Shown one piece after another: positions 1 to 8,554 of a stretch of DNA of 64,000 nucleotides. Location of the stretch: contig CM074134.1 in assembly GCA_037178625.1 (NCBI GenBank), positions 2,046,001 through 2,110,000 on the forward strand. The letters are read 5' to 3'. The number at the start of each line of letters is the position of its first letter. Position 1 is the first letter of the stretch. Source of the stretch: Skeletonema tropicum (lineage: Eukaryota; Bacillariophyta; Thalassiosirophyceae; Thalassiosirales; Thalassiosiraceae). The notes below the pieces were generated by a model. The model was not told where the DNA came from, made no database searches, and was given only the letters and a program-made list of their open reading frames with translations. A program made the position numbers and the translations under genes.

Positions 1-1280
1 TATGAAGTAGCTGTTTTTGACGCAACGTCACTAAGTTTGGAAGTTGAGGTGGATGGATAGGATAACCTCGCATAAAAGAATGCACGTACAGTTGATGTAA
101 GCACTTGCACACCGACATTACGACTTATGCTTTGAAGCAATGGAAGAATCTCACTAGATCTATGATTGATTCCATTGCATGATCTCTCTTGTGACGGTGA
201 TGTGATGGCTGATGCTGAATGAATTTGTTTCAATACCCCGACAGCAGCCATGAAACTCACGCCATCCGACCAAGGTGCAGCGAAATGAGCCGACCGAGAA
301 GACCAGTCAACAATGGTCCGTTGCATAAACGACGATGAAGTCATCAAATCAGAATCATCCATCATAGAATAAGGAGACGGCGAACAGCGCTTCAAAGCAG
401 CAGCAATCGAAATTGGACTGCAGTTCGTGCCATCTTTGGTACTTTCCAGGATCCAATCTAGGAGCGTTCCAATACCAAAGTTTCCACTCTTTGATTTTTT
501 CCCATCCCCAACAAATGGAACACACATGACGGTTGCTATTGATAACGCCTCTCTGAATGCAATCAAATCACTCTGGTTGTTCATATCTATCATGCCATTG
601 GAGGAAAGTAATGTAACACAATAACCCAACAGCCGAAGTAGGTATGAAAAAACTTTGTTCTTGGTCCTTGAATCATTGTTTGGTATCGTCTTGGACATCC
701 AATGTAAAATATCTTGAGAGATGCAATTGATAATATTCCCAATTTGAAGCAGTTCGTCTCTGTCTTGATAGCTGCTATTGCTTATGTGCACTTCGGAAAG
801 ACTGTTAACCACTCCATCCACTCCACAAGAAGTTGCCGTGTCGCTGCTAACATCTACATCTGCAGCATTCTTGACAAAATATGCAAGAAGAAGCTCATAA
901 TGCTCAATTACTTTCACTGCCCCGTTCACTGAATGAGCCTTATCAATTAACACGGGACGGATGATTGTTTCATAACAGCCAAGTAGCTCTCGTATTATTG
1001 CAAGTGATATTGCTTCATCACCCGACTCCTCATGACACACCTCTAACAATTTGCGGTACCAAAATTCACACACTGCTGGAAGAGGAGGCAGTGATGACTT
1101 CTCATCACGAGAGTCTACTTTTGATTGAAGTTCGTCTTCTTCATCTCCATTATCGGCAGTTGTATTCTGATGTATCGGATCACTGTAGTGCTTTACTAAT
1201 GAGGTGCATGCGTTTTGGGCGGCGGCCTCCAGTGATGATTGATTAGGAGTTGTGGAGATTGTTGAGATGAGTGCCGTCAT
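1..1280 (-). CDS. uncharacterised protein, N-terminal part, runs off the left edge
   Basis: Seen: a minus-strand reading frame begins with ATG at 1278-1280 and stays open to base 1, giving about 426 residues before the window ends. It starts MTALISTISTTPNQSS, has an acidic stretch near residues 45-60, and then mostly helical segments rich in Leu and Ile, such as the region around LLRLLGYCVTLLSSNGM, with Ser-rich loops. I see no catalytic motif, signal peptide or membrane span. The alternation of leucine-rich helices is compatible with an ARM/HEAT-type helical repeat protein, but this is inference only and I do not recognise the family. No intron is needed to keep the frame open. Short open frames on the plus strand here are shadows. 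Confidence 0.6.
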   Translation of the reverse strand, partial: MTALISTISTTPNQSSLEAAAQNACTSLVKHYSDPIHQNTTADNGDEEDELQSKVDSRDEKSSLPPLPAVCEFWYRKLLEVCHEESGDEAISLAIIRELLGCYETIIRPVLIDKAHSVNGAVKVIEHYELLLAYFVKNAADVDVSSDTATSCGVDGVVNSLSEVHISNSSYQDRDELLQIGNIINCISQDILHWMSKTIPNNDSRTKNKVFSYLLRLLGYCVTLLSSNGMIDMNNQSDLIAFREALSIATVMCVPFVGDGKKSKSGNFGIGTLLDWILESTKDGTNCSPISIAAALKRCSPSPYSMMDDSDLMTSSSFMQRTIVDWSSRSAHFAAPWSDGVSFMAAVGVLKQIHSASAITSPSQERSCNGINHRSSEILPLLQSISRNVGVQVLTSTVRAFFYARLSYPSTSTSKLSDVASKTATS

Positions 1281-1587
1281 CTTCGTTTATTTATCGTTGT
1301 CAATGTCCATTAAGGAGTATCTACTGCCAATATCATTTTACCACCACCTATGGTGATGGTGGCATCTTCATCTTGATTGAGAGAAGATAAGGACTACGTA
1401 AATGCAAATAATGTTGGAAGGAAAAGATCTTAAAATTTATCTCGAGTCACGAGCTGAATAGGTAATTCATATCTATGTAATAATGATCATTTAAAACTCG
1501 AGTCACGATCTGAAATCAATATATAACTCCTAGGGTGGGATACTACATCATTGCCTAATCCTAAAATGATTCCCCTACTGATGATGC
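1281..1587. other. intergenic stretch upstream of the left-edge gene
   Basis: No gene seen. It carries two copies of the short motif CTCGAGTCACGA (about 1441 and 1496) in AT-rich sequence. It probably holds the promoter of the minus-strand gene that starts at 1280. Confidence 0.4.
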
Positions 1588-1595
1588 AATAGCTT
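1588..1595. repeat. 8-bp target site duplication AATAGCTT, left copy
   Basis: AATAGCTT lies directly outside the left inverted repeat of the short transposon copy and is repeated exactly at 2680-2687 directly outside the right one. Confidence 0.9.
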
Positions 1596-2679
1596 AGGAG
1601 GGGTGGCCTCGTACGTAGAACCATACTAATTCCGCTAAGTAACCAAGTTGTCAGCCACGAGACATCGGACAGTTATGTACTCCTGTAACCATTTTTGCTA
1701 ATAGTGTGGCAGCCACGAGACATCTGAGAGTTACACATGTAACGATTTGGCTGACAAGTTTCCCGAGCCACCACCACCGACCATCAAATAAAAATAATAG
1801 TGTCCATGAGAGAGAGATTCACCATGGAACATTAAATAGACAACATAGATCATCAACAATATGTCGTCAAACAAAATGAAGTATGATGAATGGGCTGACA
1901 AGCAGCGTAAAGAGAGAGGGGACACAGTAGAAGTAGGCTCGAAACGATTGAGGAAGGTAAATCCAAAATATGTCGACAACCAAAAAAGTCACAGCAACAC
2001 CTCCATTGCCCAAAACAACATCAATAATGAAATTGAGTCGAATGCTGTTTCGTCCAAAGAGGTACAGGCAGAGCGACATGGGGAGAATGGGTCGTCCCCT
2101 GCAACGCAGCGTTTCTCCGCCCGAACGTATTAAATCAAATGAAGATGGTGAAGTAGTTGCTGAGGATATTCTCATCGAGAGGGATGTTGTTATTATTGCA
2201 AACGTGAAGATTGGAAATGGAGCAAACGCTACTACGGTGCAACGACCATTTCGTGTCATGGTGATTCATGATAAACATTACAACAAGTGGATGATAAGTC
2301 AATCGTCTAGTAAGAAGTGGGGGAAAGAAGCAAAGCCATACAAGGTAGACATTCGAATGCTCCGGAAGAATGAAGTTGGTGAGTATGAAGATGTCGAATT
2401 ATATGATGCAGATTACAACAAGGAAGAGGTTGCAAAGCGTATTGGAGAGAATTTGATTCTCGATGTAGTTGGAAAGTTGCATGTAATTGGTTGAGTTCAT
2501 TAATAATGGGGTTATTTCATGTTAGACTTTTCGTAGAGGTTCAGCCTCCCTACCCATGTAACCCGATGTTACAGATCCTAGTACAAGTTTACGTAGGAAT
2601 TAAATTCCTACGTCATCAGCGAGGAAGCCAGCAGTTACACATGTAACGATTTCGCGGACAGGTTGAGGCCACCCCTCCT
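1596..2679 (+). mobile_element. non-autonomous, internally deleted copy of the DNA transposon
   Basis: Seen: 1084 bp bounded by the 15-bp inverted repeat AGGAGGGGTGGCCTC (1596-1610) and its complement (2665-2679), flanked by the perfect 8-bp duplication AATAGCTT. The first ~515 bp and last ~565 bp match the two ends of the full-length element at 10808-15343 almost base for base, in the opposite orientation. About 3.45 kb of the interior is missing; the junction is near 2111, where GCAACGCAGCGT runs directly into TTCTCCGCCC. Only isolated base differences were noticed, so the deletion is probably recent. It keeps both termini and could be mobilised by the transposase made from the full copy (inference). 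Confidence 0.92.
1861..2494 (+). pseudogene. transposase remnant with a large internal deletion
   Basis: The transposase start is kept (ATG at 1861, MSSNKMKYDEWADK), and the first ~83 codons match the full-length protein. After the deletion junction near 2111 the frame shifts and stops at 2131-2133. The sequence for the last ~125 codons of the transposase persists in another frame and ends with the normal stop at 2492-2494. The zinc-finger region and the whole catalytic region are gone, so no functional transposase can be made from this copy. Confidence 0.9.
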
Positions 2680-2687
2680 AATAGCTT
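2665..2687. repeat. right terminal inverted repeat and target duplication of the short copy
   Basis: GAGGCCACCCCTCCT (2665-2679) is the exact complement of the left terminus at 1596-1610, followed by AATAGCTT (2680-2687), identical to 1588-1595. Confidence 0.9.
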
Positions 2688-2864
2688 GCAACATGCAACG
2701 ATAACAGCCTCATTGTAGCCACTATACATAATCCCTTTTGCTGACTGAATATTTACATAGCCTGTAGAGACATACTTAGCGGATCACTTTGGCTTGGATA
2801 AAAGTAGGGAGGAGTCTCAGGCAGCAAGGCAGGCAGCGCAGCCTAACCAATCATACTTATTATT

Positions 2865-3845
2865 ATGGCGGACCACGCAGATGATAATAACGACGATGGG
2901 GAAGTTTTTGTCTACAGGGGAGGGGAGGCTCCTCTGCATGTCACTCACGTCCGCATCGATAAATCAGTCGATGAGATTGATGCAAACGCATTTTCATGGA
3001 GTGAGAGGAGGTTGGTGAAGGTGGAGACTCACGAAGGGATCAGAAAAGTTGGGAAGAGTGCGTTCGAGGCTTGCAGATCTTTGCCGCAGATAAATCTCAA
3101 ATCTGTATCTGAAATCGGCTATGCGGCATTTGGTGCATGTGATAATCTAGTGGATGTGGAGTTTGGCGAAGAACTGGAAACAATTGGAGACTATGCGTTT
3201 TCTGAATGCCCTCTAAAGCATCTCAAGCTTCCATCAGTTTCTAACATCGGGAAATCTGCCTTCTGTGACTGCAAAGCCATAACAGATATCGAGTTGTCGG
3301 AACAACTTGAAACAATTGGATCACTTGCATTCCATTCCTGTAAGAAACTTCAACGCATCGCCATCCCGCCGAAGAGAGATCTATTTCAAATCCATGAGAT
3401 TTGGCAGAATTATGACCAGTTTAACTGGTGTGAGCAGCTAACAACAGTTGATCTTGTTGGGGGGATCCACACAACTATTTCATCATTACACATGGACAGC
3501 TGGAAAAATTACGTTATTACAGAAATCAATCGAATAAATCAGGTTCTTCCCCACACAACTTCCCTAGAAAAGACGGAAGTAATTGTACAATGGTTGGAAT
3601 CGGTAGTCGACCAATTTGAGCATTACAAAGGTGAACACTACAAATATGTCAAAGAGGGAGTAACTCTGCTGGAACTTGCTCTTTGGAAGACCAAACTCGA
3701 TGAAAAGGAAGAGAACTGTGGAGAGAGGAGAGCAAAGAAAGCCAAGATAGATGCGGATAGTGCAAGGAAAGAGAGGCGCGTTACATGTGGTGCTGATATG
3801 GTGATCAAGAATGTGCTTCCTTATCTTCGGCTAGACTTAAGCTAG
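2865..3845 (+). CDS. BspA-like leucine-rich repeat protein (LRR_5 type)
   Basis: A 326-aa protein. Residues about 20-165 form five or six ~23-residue repeats of the pattern (I/V)xxIGxxAFxxCxxLxxIxLPxxL, for example VSEIGYAAFGACDNL and LETIGDYAFSECPLKHL, the signature of BspA/LRR_5 repeats. A helical C-terminal part (about 200-290) follows, then a basic stretch with ERRAKKAKID that could be a nuclear signal. No signal peptide or membrane span is seen. Such LRR proteins form large families in Thalassiosira-type diatoms (family knowledge); their partners are generally unknown. Intronless. ATG at 2865 is chosen because it is the first in frame and directly precedes the acidic start MADHADDNNDD. 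It lies 178 bp beyond the target duplication of the short transposon copy. Confidence 0.8.
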   Translation: MADHADDNNDDGEVFVYRGGEAPLHVTHVRIDKSVDEIDANAFSWSERRLVKVETHEGIRKVGKSAFEACRSLPQINLKSVSEIGYAAFGACDNLVDVEFGEELETIGDYAFSECPLKHLKLPSVSNIGKSAFCDCKAITDIELSEQLETIGSLAFHSCKKLQRIAIPPKRDLFQIHEIWQNYDQFNWCEQLTTVDLVGGIHTTISSLHMDSWKNYVITEINRINQVLPHTTSLEKTEVIVQWLESVVDQFEHYKGEHYKYVKEGVTLLELALWKTKLDEKEENCGERRAKKAKIDADSARKERRVTCGADMVIKNVLPYLRLDLS

Positions 3846-4390
3846 CTGTTAGAGTTGTTCTCTCATAGAAGTACTTCAGCATCTGGAATCTCTACATATA
3901 CCTTCATTCGATCATTCCAATTGCAAACTTTGCAAAGCAAATAGCGGTCAGTGTACCATATAGAAGGAGTGCGTAAATGCATATGATGTAGAAATGAAAA
4001 TCTCAAATGTTTTTAACTGAGTCATTAGCTATAGTACTTAACTCGAGTCACGAAGTACAAAAATATAAATTGCCTAACCCTAACAACCGCTGTCACAAAA
4101 GGTCACAAAGCACGAAGATAGAGAGCACGATGGCAACATCGCTATGTAGTAATACGCTGTAATAAAGGAGCGCATCGTAAACACTGAGCCATACGGCCAA
4201 CTGCTTCTTCTCGGGGAATGATACCGATCATCAAATACTACTGGCTAAACAAATTCTACAACTGCCATAAAATCTTCGCGCTTGTCCATTGCGTCGTGCT
4301 TCGAACTTCGAACACAACGGAACACAACCTACTCAACAGGCTGTCTCTATAGCTGTCTCTGCTACAGCGTCTTAAGTAAATAACAGAATC
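3846..4390. other. intergenic stretch
   Basis: No gene seen. It contains one more copy of CTCGAGTCACGA (about 4032), followed by an AAATTGCCTAACCCTAA segment that resembles the sequence around 1540-1560, so a small dispersed repeat may be shared with the left edge. The last ~150 bp is probably the promoter and 5' leader of the gene starting at 4391. Confidence 0.35.
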
Positions 4391-6165
4391 ATGTCAAAGA
4401 AGTCTATAACGGCGGCCGAGGCACTCTGGAAAGAAGTGGGCAATGGAATCGACAACAAGTCGCTGAAAGGTACGATAACTCGCTTCGTTTGCCGCTGCTC
4501 TTCTGATGCATTCGTGTCACTCAATATTATACTGCATGTTTTCCAAAACAAGTCTTCTCCTCGAAAAAAGTGCTCGATGCGTTGGAATATGTTGTTTTGA
4601 AATACCACGATACTAAAGAAGCACAGCAGTTTAGTGTCACATACTTGAAATCGATTGTTGACGCAATTCTAGACCAGCAGGTTGCTAGAGGCGAGAAGAA
4701 AAATCAAATAATTGTCGCTATTCTACGCACATCTGTTGATATTGTCGGCAAAGAGTTGATAAGTTATTGTGACGCTAAAAGATGCACGACATTAGACGCT
4801 ATTGCGAGTATATTCGACAAACAGAAGGCATACTATGGGGATTCAGAATCTAGTGGCAACCCAGAAGTTCGGGTGGATATGATCAAAAGATTTGGTCACT
4901 CCAGTCGCAGAGGCTTTCATCATTTAGTGACAAGGTTAGCTGTACAAGCTGCGGAATTTCCAAATATAGAAACACTGCATTTGCTCCTGCTTGCGAGTAT
5001 AGAGGCTACGTTCGTTATGAGCCTGGACGAAGCTCCGCGCAGAATCTCTCGGGCTACGATGGACCATCTGATTGGGTTAGATGACTTGACAATATACACA
5101 ACGCAAAACATTTATCTGATTCGTCGCGATTTGCAGAGACTTTGTAAAAAACTATCACTGTCAACACCACAAGTCATGTCAGATTTTAATCAATTTTGGA
5201 GAAGCCTGACTCTGAAGCTACTTCAATCAGAATCACAAGTGCACAAGTTGTTTGGATTGGAAGAGATTGAAAATCTGATCGCTGCGTGTCGATTTCCAGA
5301 AGCGTACATTGTAAAGGGAGCAGGAAATCAAATTGTGAATGGAAGGTATGAAGTCTCTCCATCACTGATAACAAATGGATGTGTGAGCTCTCAAACCGTC
5401 ACGTACGAGAGGACAAGTGATTGCGGAGAAAAATTAACTATCCAACCATGTCTAATGACAGAGCCTGGCAAATCTCATTGCGATGTGTGTTATTTCATAT
5501 CGAACGCAAAAGGTGTCGACTATTACTTTCATGAAACAAGTCCTGATGAGCAAGATAAACCGCCTCTCCAGGGCTGGAATTGCATTGCAGGCAGAAGGCC
5601 ACCACCAACACTAGAGCACTCATCAAATACTATTCCTTGTAAAGATGAAAAAGGCAATCTCGAAAAGCAATTAAACAAATGGGCTGTAGAAAATGATGTA
5701 TACGGAATTATTTCAGGGAGATGTATCGACGAAAGCCATCTTCGAGCCTCTGCTTCACTCAGAAACTTTCTTTCAAAGATGAATACTCCCAACCTCACAT
5801 GTGAACAACTTGTGCTCTCAAATTCTCTTGGTCAAGGTGCTAGCTTATTGGAATCGATCTTACCTTTACTTACAAGCACCGGGCCCACCGTAACTTCACA
5901 CACACAACCTACACAATCAATACCTTCATCTGCATCTAGTTACACTTCAGCTATTGCAGCAGCAAAGCAGCGCTTAATTTCTGCTCAACGATGGAAGGAA
6001 TCCATGGAATCAGCACTAAAAGGCTATGTAGATGCGTCCAGAGAATTGCAAGCTGCTCGGTCATCTCTGCTTGATTTGGAGCGAAACCATGGAATAATCG
6101 ATGTTGATGCCGACGAAGAAGACGAAGAACCACAGGCAAAGAGATCGAAAAGGAAGGCTTCGTGA
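4391..6165 (+). CDS. uncharacterised protein with GAG...NGRY/GW...PPP module and nuclear-type tail, one intron
   Basis: Two exons, 4391-4469 and 4553-6165, joined by an 83-bp GT-AG intron (GTACGA...ACAAG). Splicing is in phase and converts the exon-1 end LKG to LKVFSSKKVLDALEY; total 563 aa. The N-terminal ~240 residues are helical. Residues about 265-370 hold a compact module that begins VKGAGNQIVNGRYEVS and ends PPLQGWNCIAGRRPPP. This resembles a small module I have seen in other protist proteins, with Gly-Ala-Gly, Asn-Gly-x-Tyr and Gly-Trp...Pro-Pro-Pro as landmarks (resemblance from memory, not tested). The C terminus is an Ala/Ser-rich coiled segment, an acidic run (about 545-553) and the basic end QAKRSKRKAS, a likely nuclear localisation signal. 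Function unknown. Confidence 0.7.
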
Positions 6166-6211
6166 CGTGCAACATGAATGAAGGCGTTTACAAATAATCT
6201 ACTTTAACATT

Positions 6212-7006
6212 CTATGTTTCTTTGCTCTTTACAATCAACGCTGTCCCATCTGCATAACGGCGGTAAACTCTCTGAATAGATTCAAAATCAGGTGCCGCCG
6301 TAGCAACAAACGCAGGATGCCTCAACACATTATCTCTCCACTCAAAATACTTGGAATACTCTGGCGTTGCGGGCACTTCAAACTTACGAAAATGTTTCAA
6401 TACAGCCTCCATCCTCGCACCAACGATAAATGGTGCTATGGTAATATCAACTATACTCATCTCATCCCCGTAAAAGAACGGTCCCTTGCACCTCTGACAA
6501 AAGTCTCGTATGGCACTTAGCATTTTGTCAGCCGACTTTTCTTGATCTTCTTCATTTTGATTCAATAACAGCACATAAAATGTTGTGGCAATGTCATCAT
6601 TGAGTCTGTTGGACCACATCCTTGCGTCAGCCCTCTGAGCTGGATCACCAGGAAGGAGCCTGTTTGAGCTATCATCATCATCATCATCACTGTATACTTC
6701 GTCAATGTACTCGACACAAATCAAGCTATCACAAACAGGCATTGGGTTTTTGCCTCTTCTTCGATCAATGATTACCGGAACTTGTCCAAGTGGATTACTT
6801 TCCGTCAACAGGGGTATTCTACTCAGAGAATCTTTGGAATAGACACCATCGGGGGATGTGATATGTAACGCTTCCGTAAGTTTGAATTTTCCTGGACATT
6901 TGAGTTCCATTGCGATCCAAGCTCTTTGTGCATACGGGCAATACCATGCTGAGAGAAGTTCCATCTCTTTATTGTCGTCATCAGCGGACATAGTAGCTTC
7001 CCCCAT
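6212..7006 (-). CDS. glutathione S-transferase, omega/lambda-like (Cys active site)
   Basis: A 264-aa cytosolic-type protein. The N-terminal thioredoxin-like half has SAWYCPYAQRAWIAMELK, where Cys-Pro-Tyr-Ala places a Cys at the usual catalytic position, as in omega/lambda classes, instead of Tyr or Ser. The cis-Pro segment NPLGQVPVI and the following VCDSLICVEYIDEV match the glutathione-binding part of the GST fold. An all-helical C-terminal half follows, with MSIVDITIAPFI, the N-capping box region. Cys-type GSTs act in thiol transfer and dehydroascorbate reduction (family knowledge). The start is uncertain: MGEATMSADDD begins at 7006, and a second Met lies five codons on at 6991. The reading frame extends further upstream but there overlaps the neighbouring small gene, so the shorter form is preferred. 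Confidence 0.85.
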   Translation of the reverse strand: MGEATMSADDDNKEMELLSAWYCPYAQRAWIAMELKCPGKFKLTEALHITSPDGVYSKDSLSRIPLLTESNPLGQVPVIIDRRRGKNPMPVCDSLICVEYIDEVYSDDDDDDSSNRLLPGDPAQRADARMWSNRLNDDIATTFYVLLLNQNEEDQEKSADKMLSAIRDFCQRCKGPFFYGDEMSIVDITIAPFIVGARMEAVLKHFRKFEVPATPEYSKYFEWRDNVLRHPAFVATAAPDFESIQRVYRRYADGTALIVKSKET

Positions 7007-7029
7007 TTTTTTTGTGTGTATATAATTTT

Positions 7030-7263
7030 TTATAGCTCTTGATGTACAATCTTTGGAAGGAAATGCTGCAAAAAATTCTTCGATGAAGATTTGATCGGAT
7101 GAATGTATACTATCAACAAGTGCACGAGGGCAATGCACAGAAAGAACAGACCAAGGGTGGCATATAAAGCTTGCTGTTGCCGGTTGATACTGTTTTGAAA
7201 CCGATCAATCTCTTCTTGGAGCTGTGCTGCGTTCTTCTTTTTTTCTCCGCCGTAGTTCTGCAT
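7030..7263 (-). CDS. small single-pass membrane protein with short coiled coil, hypothetical
   Basis: A 77-aa reading frame. The N-terminal third is a charged/Gln-rich amphipathic helix (QLQEEIDRFQNSINRQQQ) that could form a coiled coil, then a strongly hydrophobic span (LGLFFLCIALVHLLIVYI) at about residues 38-56, then a short tail. This layout is that of a small tail-anchored membrane protein. It ends only 23 bp before the start chosen for the downstream glutathione transferase on the same strand, so that gene's promoter would lie inside it, or the two share a transcript. No family recognised. The clear helix/span/tail order argues against a chance frame, but transcript evidence is lacking. 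Confidence 0.45.
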   Translation of the reverse strand: MQNYGGEKKKNAAQLQEEIDRFQNSINRQQQALYATLGLFFLCIALVHLLIVYIHPIKSSSKNFLQHFLPKIVHQEL

Positions 7264-7695
7264 TCCCCTTTGTTTTCACGTGTGTCACTTTCAATAGTTA
7301 CTGATAGATTCTTCTTTTGCCGGCGATGTTACCAGATGTGGTGGCGGCGAGTACAAATAAGCGACAAATCAGAATGACACTACAAATAAAATATCTTTTC
7401 CGGTCGCGGCACGCATTATATACTTATTATGTGCTGACTATGATGTTGAGCAAGTCGACAACAAATGGCGTGACAGGAGCTCCAAGCTAATATCATACTG
7501 AATGGTGTTACAAAATGCACTATGTAGCCCATTTGCTAAATATTAACCTTCCTCCAACGCTACCACGCATGCACTTTTTGCTCCAGGATCTTGCTTTGCT
7601 TCTTAATGCTACCATATATCGTACCCTGCTATTTTGCCTTGCCTCTTGCTCAAAATATCATACGCACAGTACTTCTTTGCAACACAACATTCACC
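7264..7695. other. divergent intergenic region
   Basis: 432 bp between the minus-strand small membrane protein and the plus-strand fibrillin gene. No gene is seen; it probably carries both promoters. The frames open upstream of 7696 on the plus strand lack protein-like composition. Confidence 0.35.
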
Positions 7696-8460
7696 ATGAC
7701 AAGATCACCAACAGCCCTCCTAATCTGCCAACTACTGGTGACAGCCCATTCATTCAACTTAGGAACCATCTTCAAACCACCCACATTCCAAGCACAAGCA
7801 AGCACCAACAAAAATTTGGCCAACGACGAAGCAGTCCTCTTACAACAAATCTCCGGCACAGCAAATGGAAAGAATGCAGACATTGACACACAAGCTCGTG
7901 TCCTAAGCCTGGTACGTAAATTGGAAACATCCGCCCCCCCAAGTCCATCACTACTATCAGATCCAAAGGAAGCGAAAATTCTCGGTGGGGATTGGTACCT
8001 CCAATACACTGCTCCAAGCGACATTGACAATGTAGATGCAGATGAAAAATGGACAGCGGAAGTAGATGAAGTAACCGTCAACACCAGCAAGGCAGGATTG
8101 CAAGGAGCAGTTAGCGGAGGGGGTATTCCTGTAGATGCCTCCAGTAATGTTGCGAAACAAACATTTGATTTGGAAAGTCAAAGAGTGACAAATGAAATTC
8201 AGACTGGGTTGGGTTTGGTAATAGTTGGTGGACCATTTCGACAAAGTCCCAATGTTCCGTTAAGGGCTATTGTTGGATTTGATACTGCCAAGGTTGGACC
8301 GGTCGATATTAGCTTTTTGTTTGACATTCGTGCCAAGATTAAGGGTTCGTATGATTCGGGTTGGGTCGAGACAACGTATGTGAGTGATAGTGTGAGGATT
8401 GGACGTGGGAATAAAGGGTCGATGTTTATTTTGACACGTGATCGAGATGCAGTGAATTGA
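7696..8460 (+). CDS. plastid lipid-associated protein / fibrillin (PAP family), plastid targeted
   Basis: A 254-aa protein. Residues 1-20 (TRSPTALLICQLLVTAHSF) look like a signal peptide ending in VTAHS followed by Phe, which fits the bipartite plastid presequence of diatoms, where an aromatic residue (usually Phe) follows the cleavage site. The mature part begins with a helix containing IDTQARVLSLVRKLE, then LGGDWYLQYTAPSD, the W-x-L-x-Y/F-T/S start of the PAP_fibrillin lipocalin-like barrel, and ends with WVETTYVSDSVRIGRGNKGSMFILTR, the typical closing strand of the family. Fibrillins bind lipids and pigments in thylakoids and plastoglobules (family knowledge). ATG at 7696 is preferred over an upstream in-frame start at 7591 because it places the hydrophobic signal at the N terminus. 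Confidence 0.85.
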   Translation: MTRSPTALLICQLLVTAHSFNLGTIFKPPTFQAQASTNKNLANDEAVLLQQISGTANGKNADIDTQARVLSLVRKLETSAPPSPSLLSDPKEAKILGGDWYLQYTAPSDIDNVDADEKWTAEVDEVTVNTSKAGLQGAVSGGGIPVDASSNVAKQTFDLESQRVTNEIQTGLGLVIVGGPFRQSPNVPLRAIVGFDTAKVGPVDISFLFDIRAKIKGSYDSGWVETTYVSDSVRIGRGNKGSMFILTRDRDAVN

Positions 8461-8554
8461 GACTTTGACGACAAGATATATAGTAATTTTAATCGTGTAT
8501 GATGTAGTGATATACTATTATTTGTCAATTAGCTCTTTAGTCAAGATGTGACTA

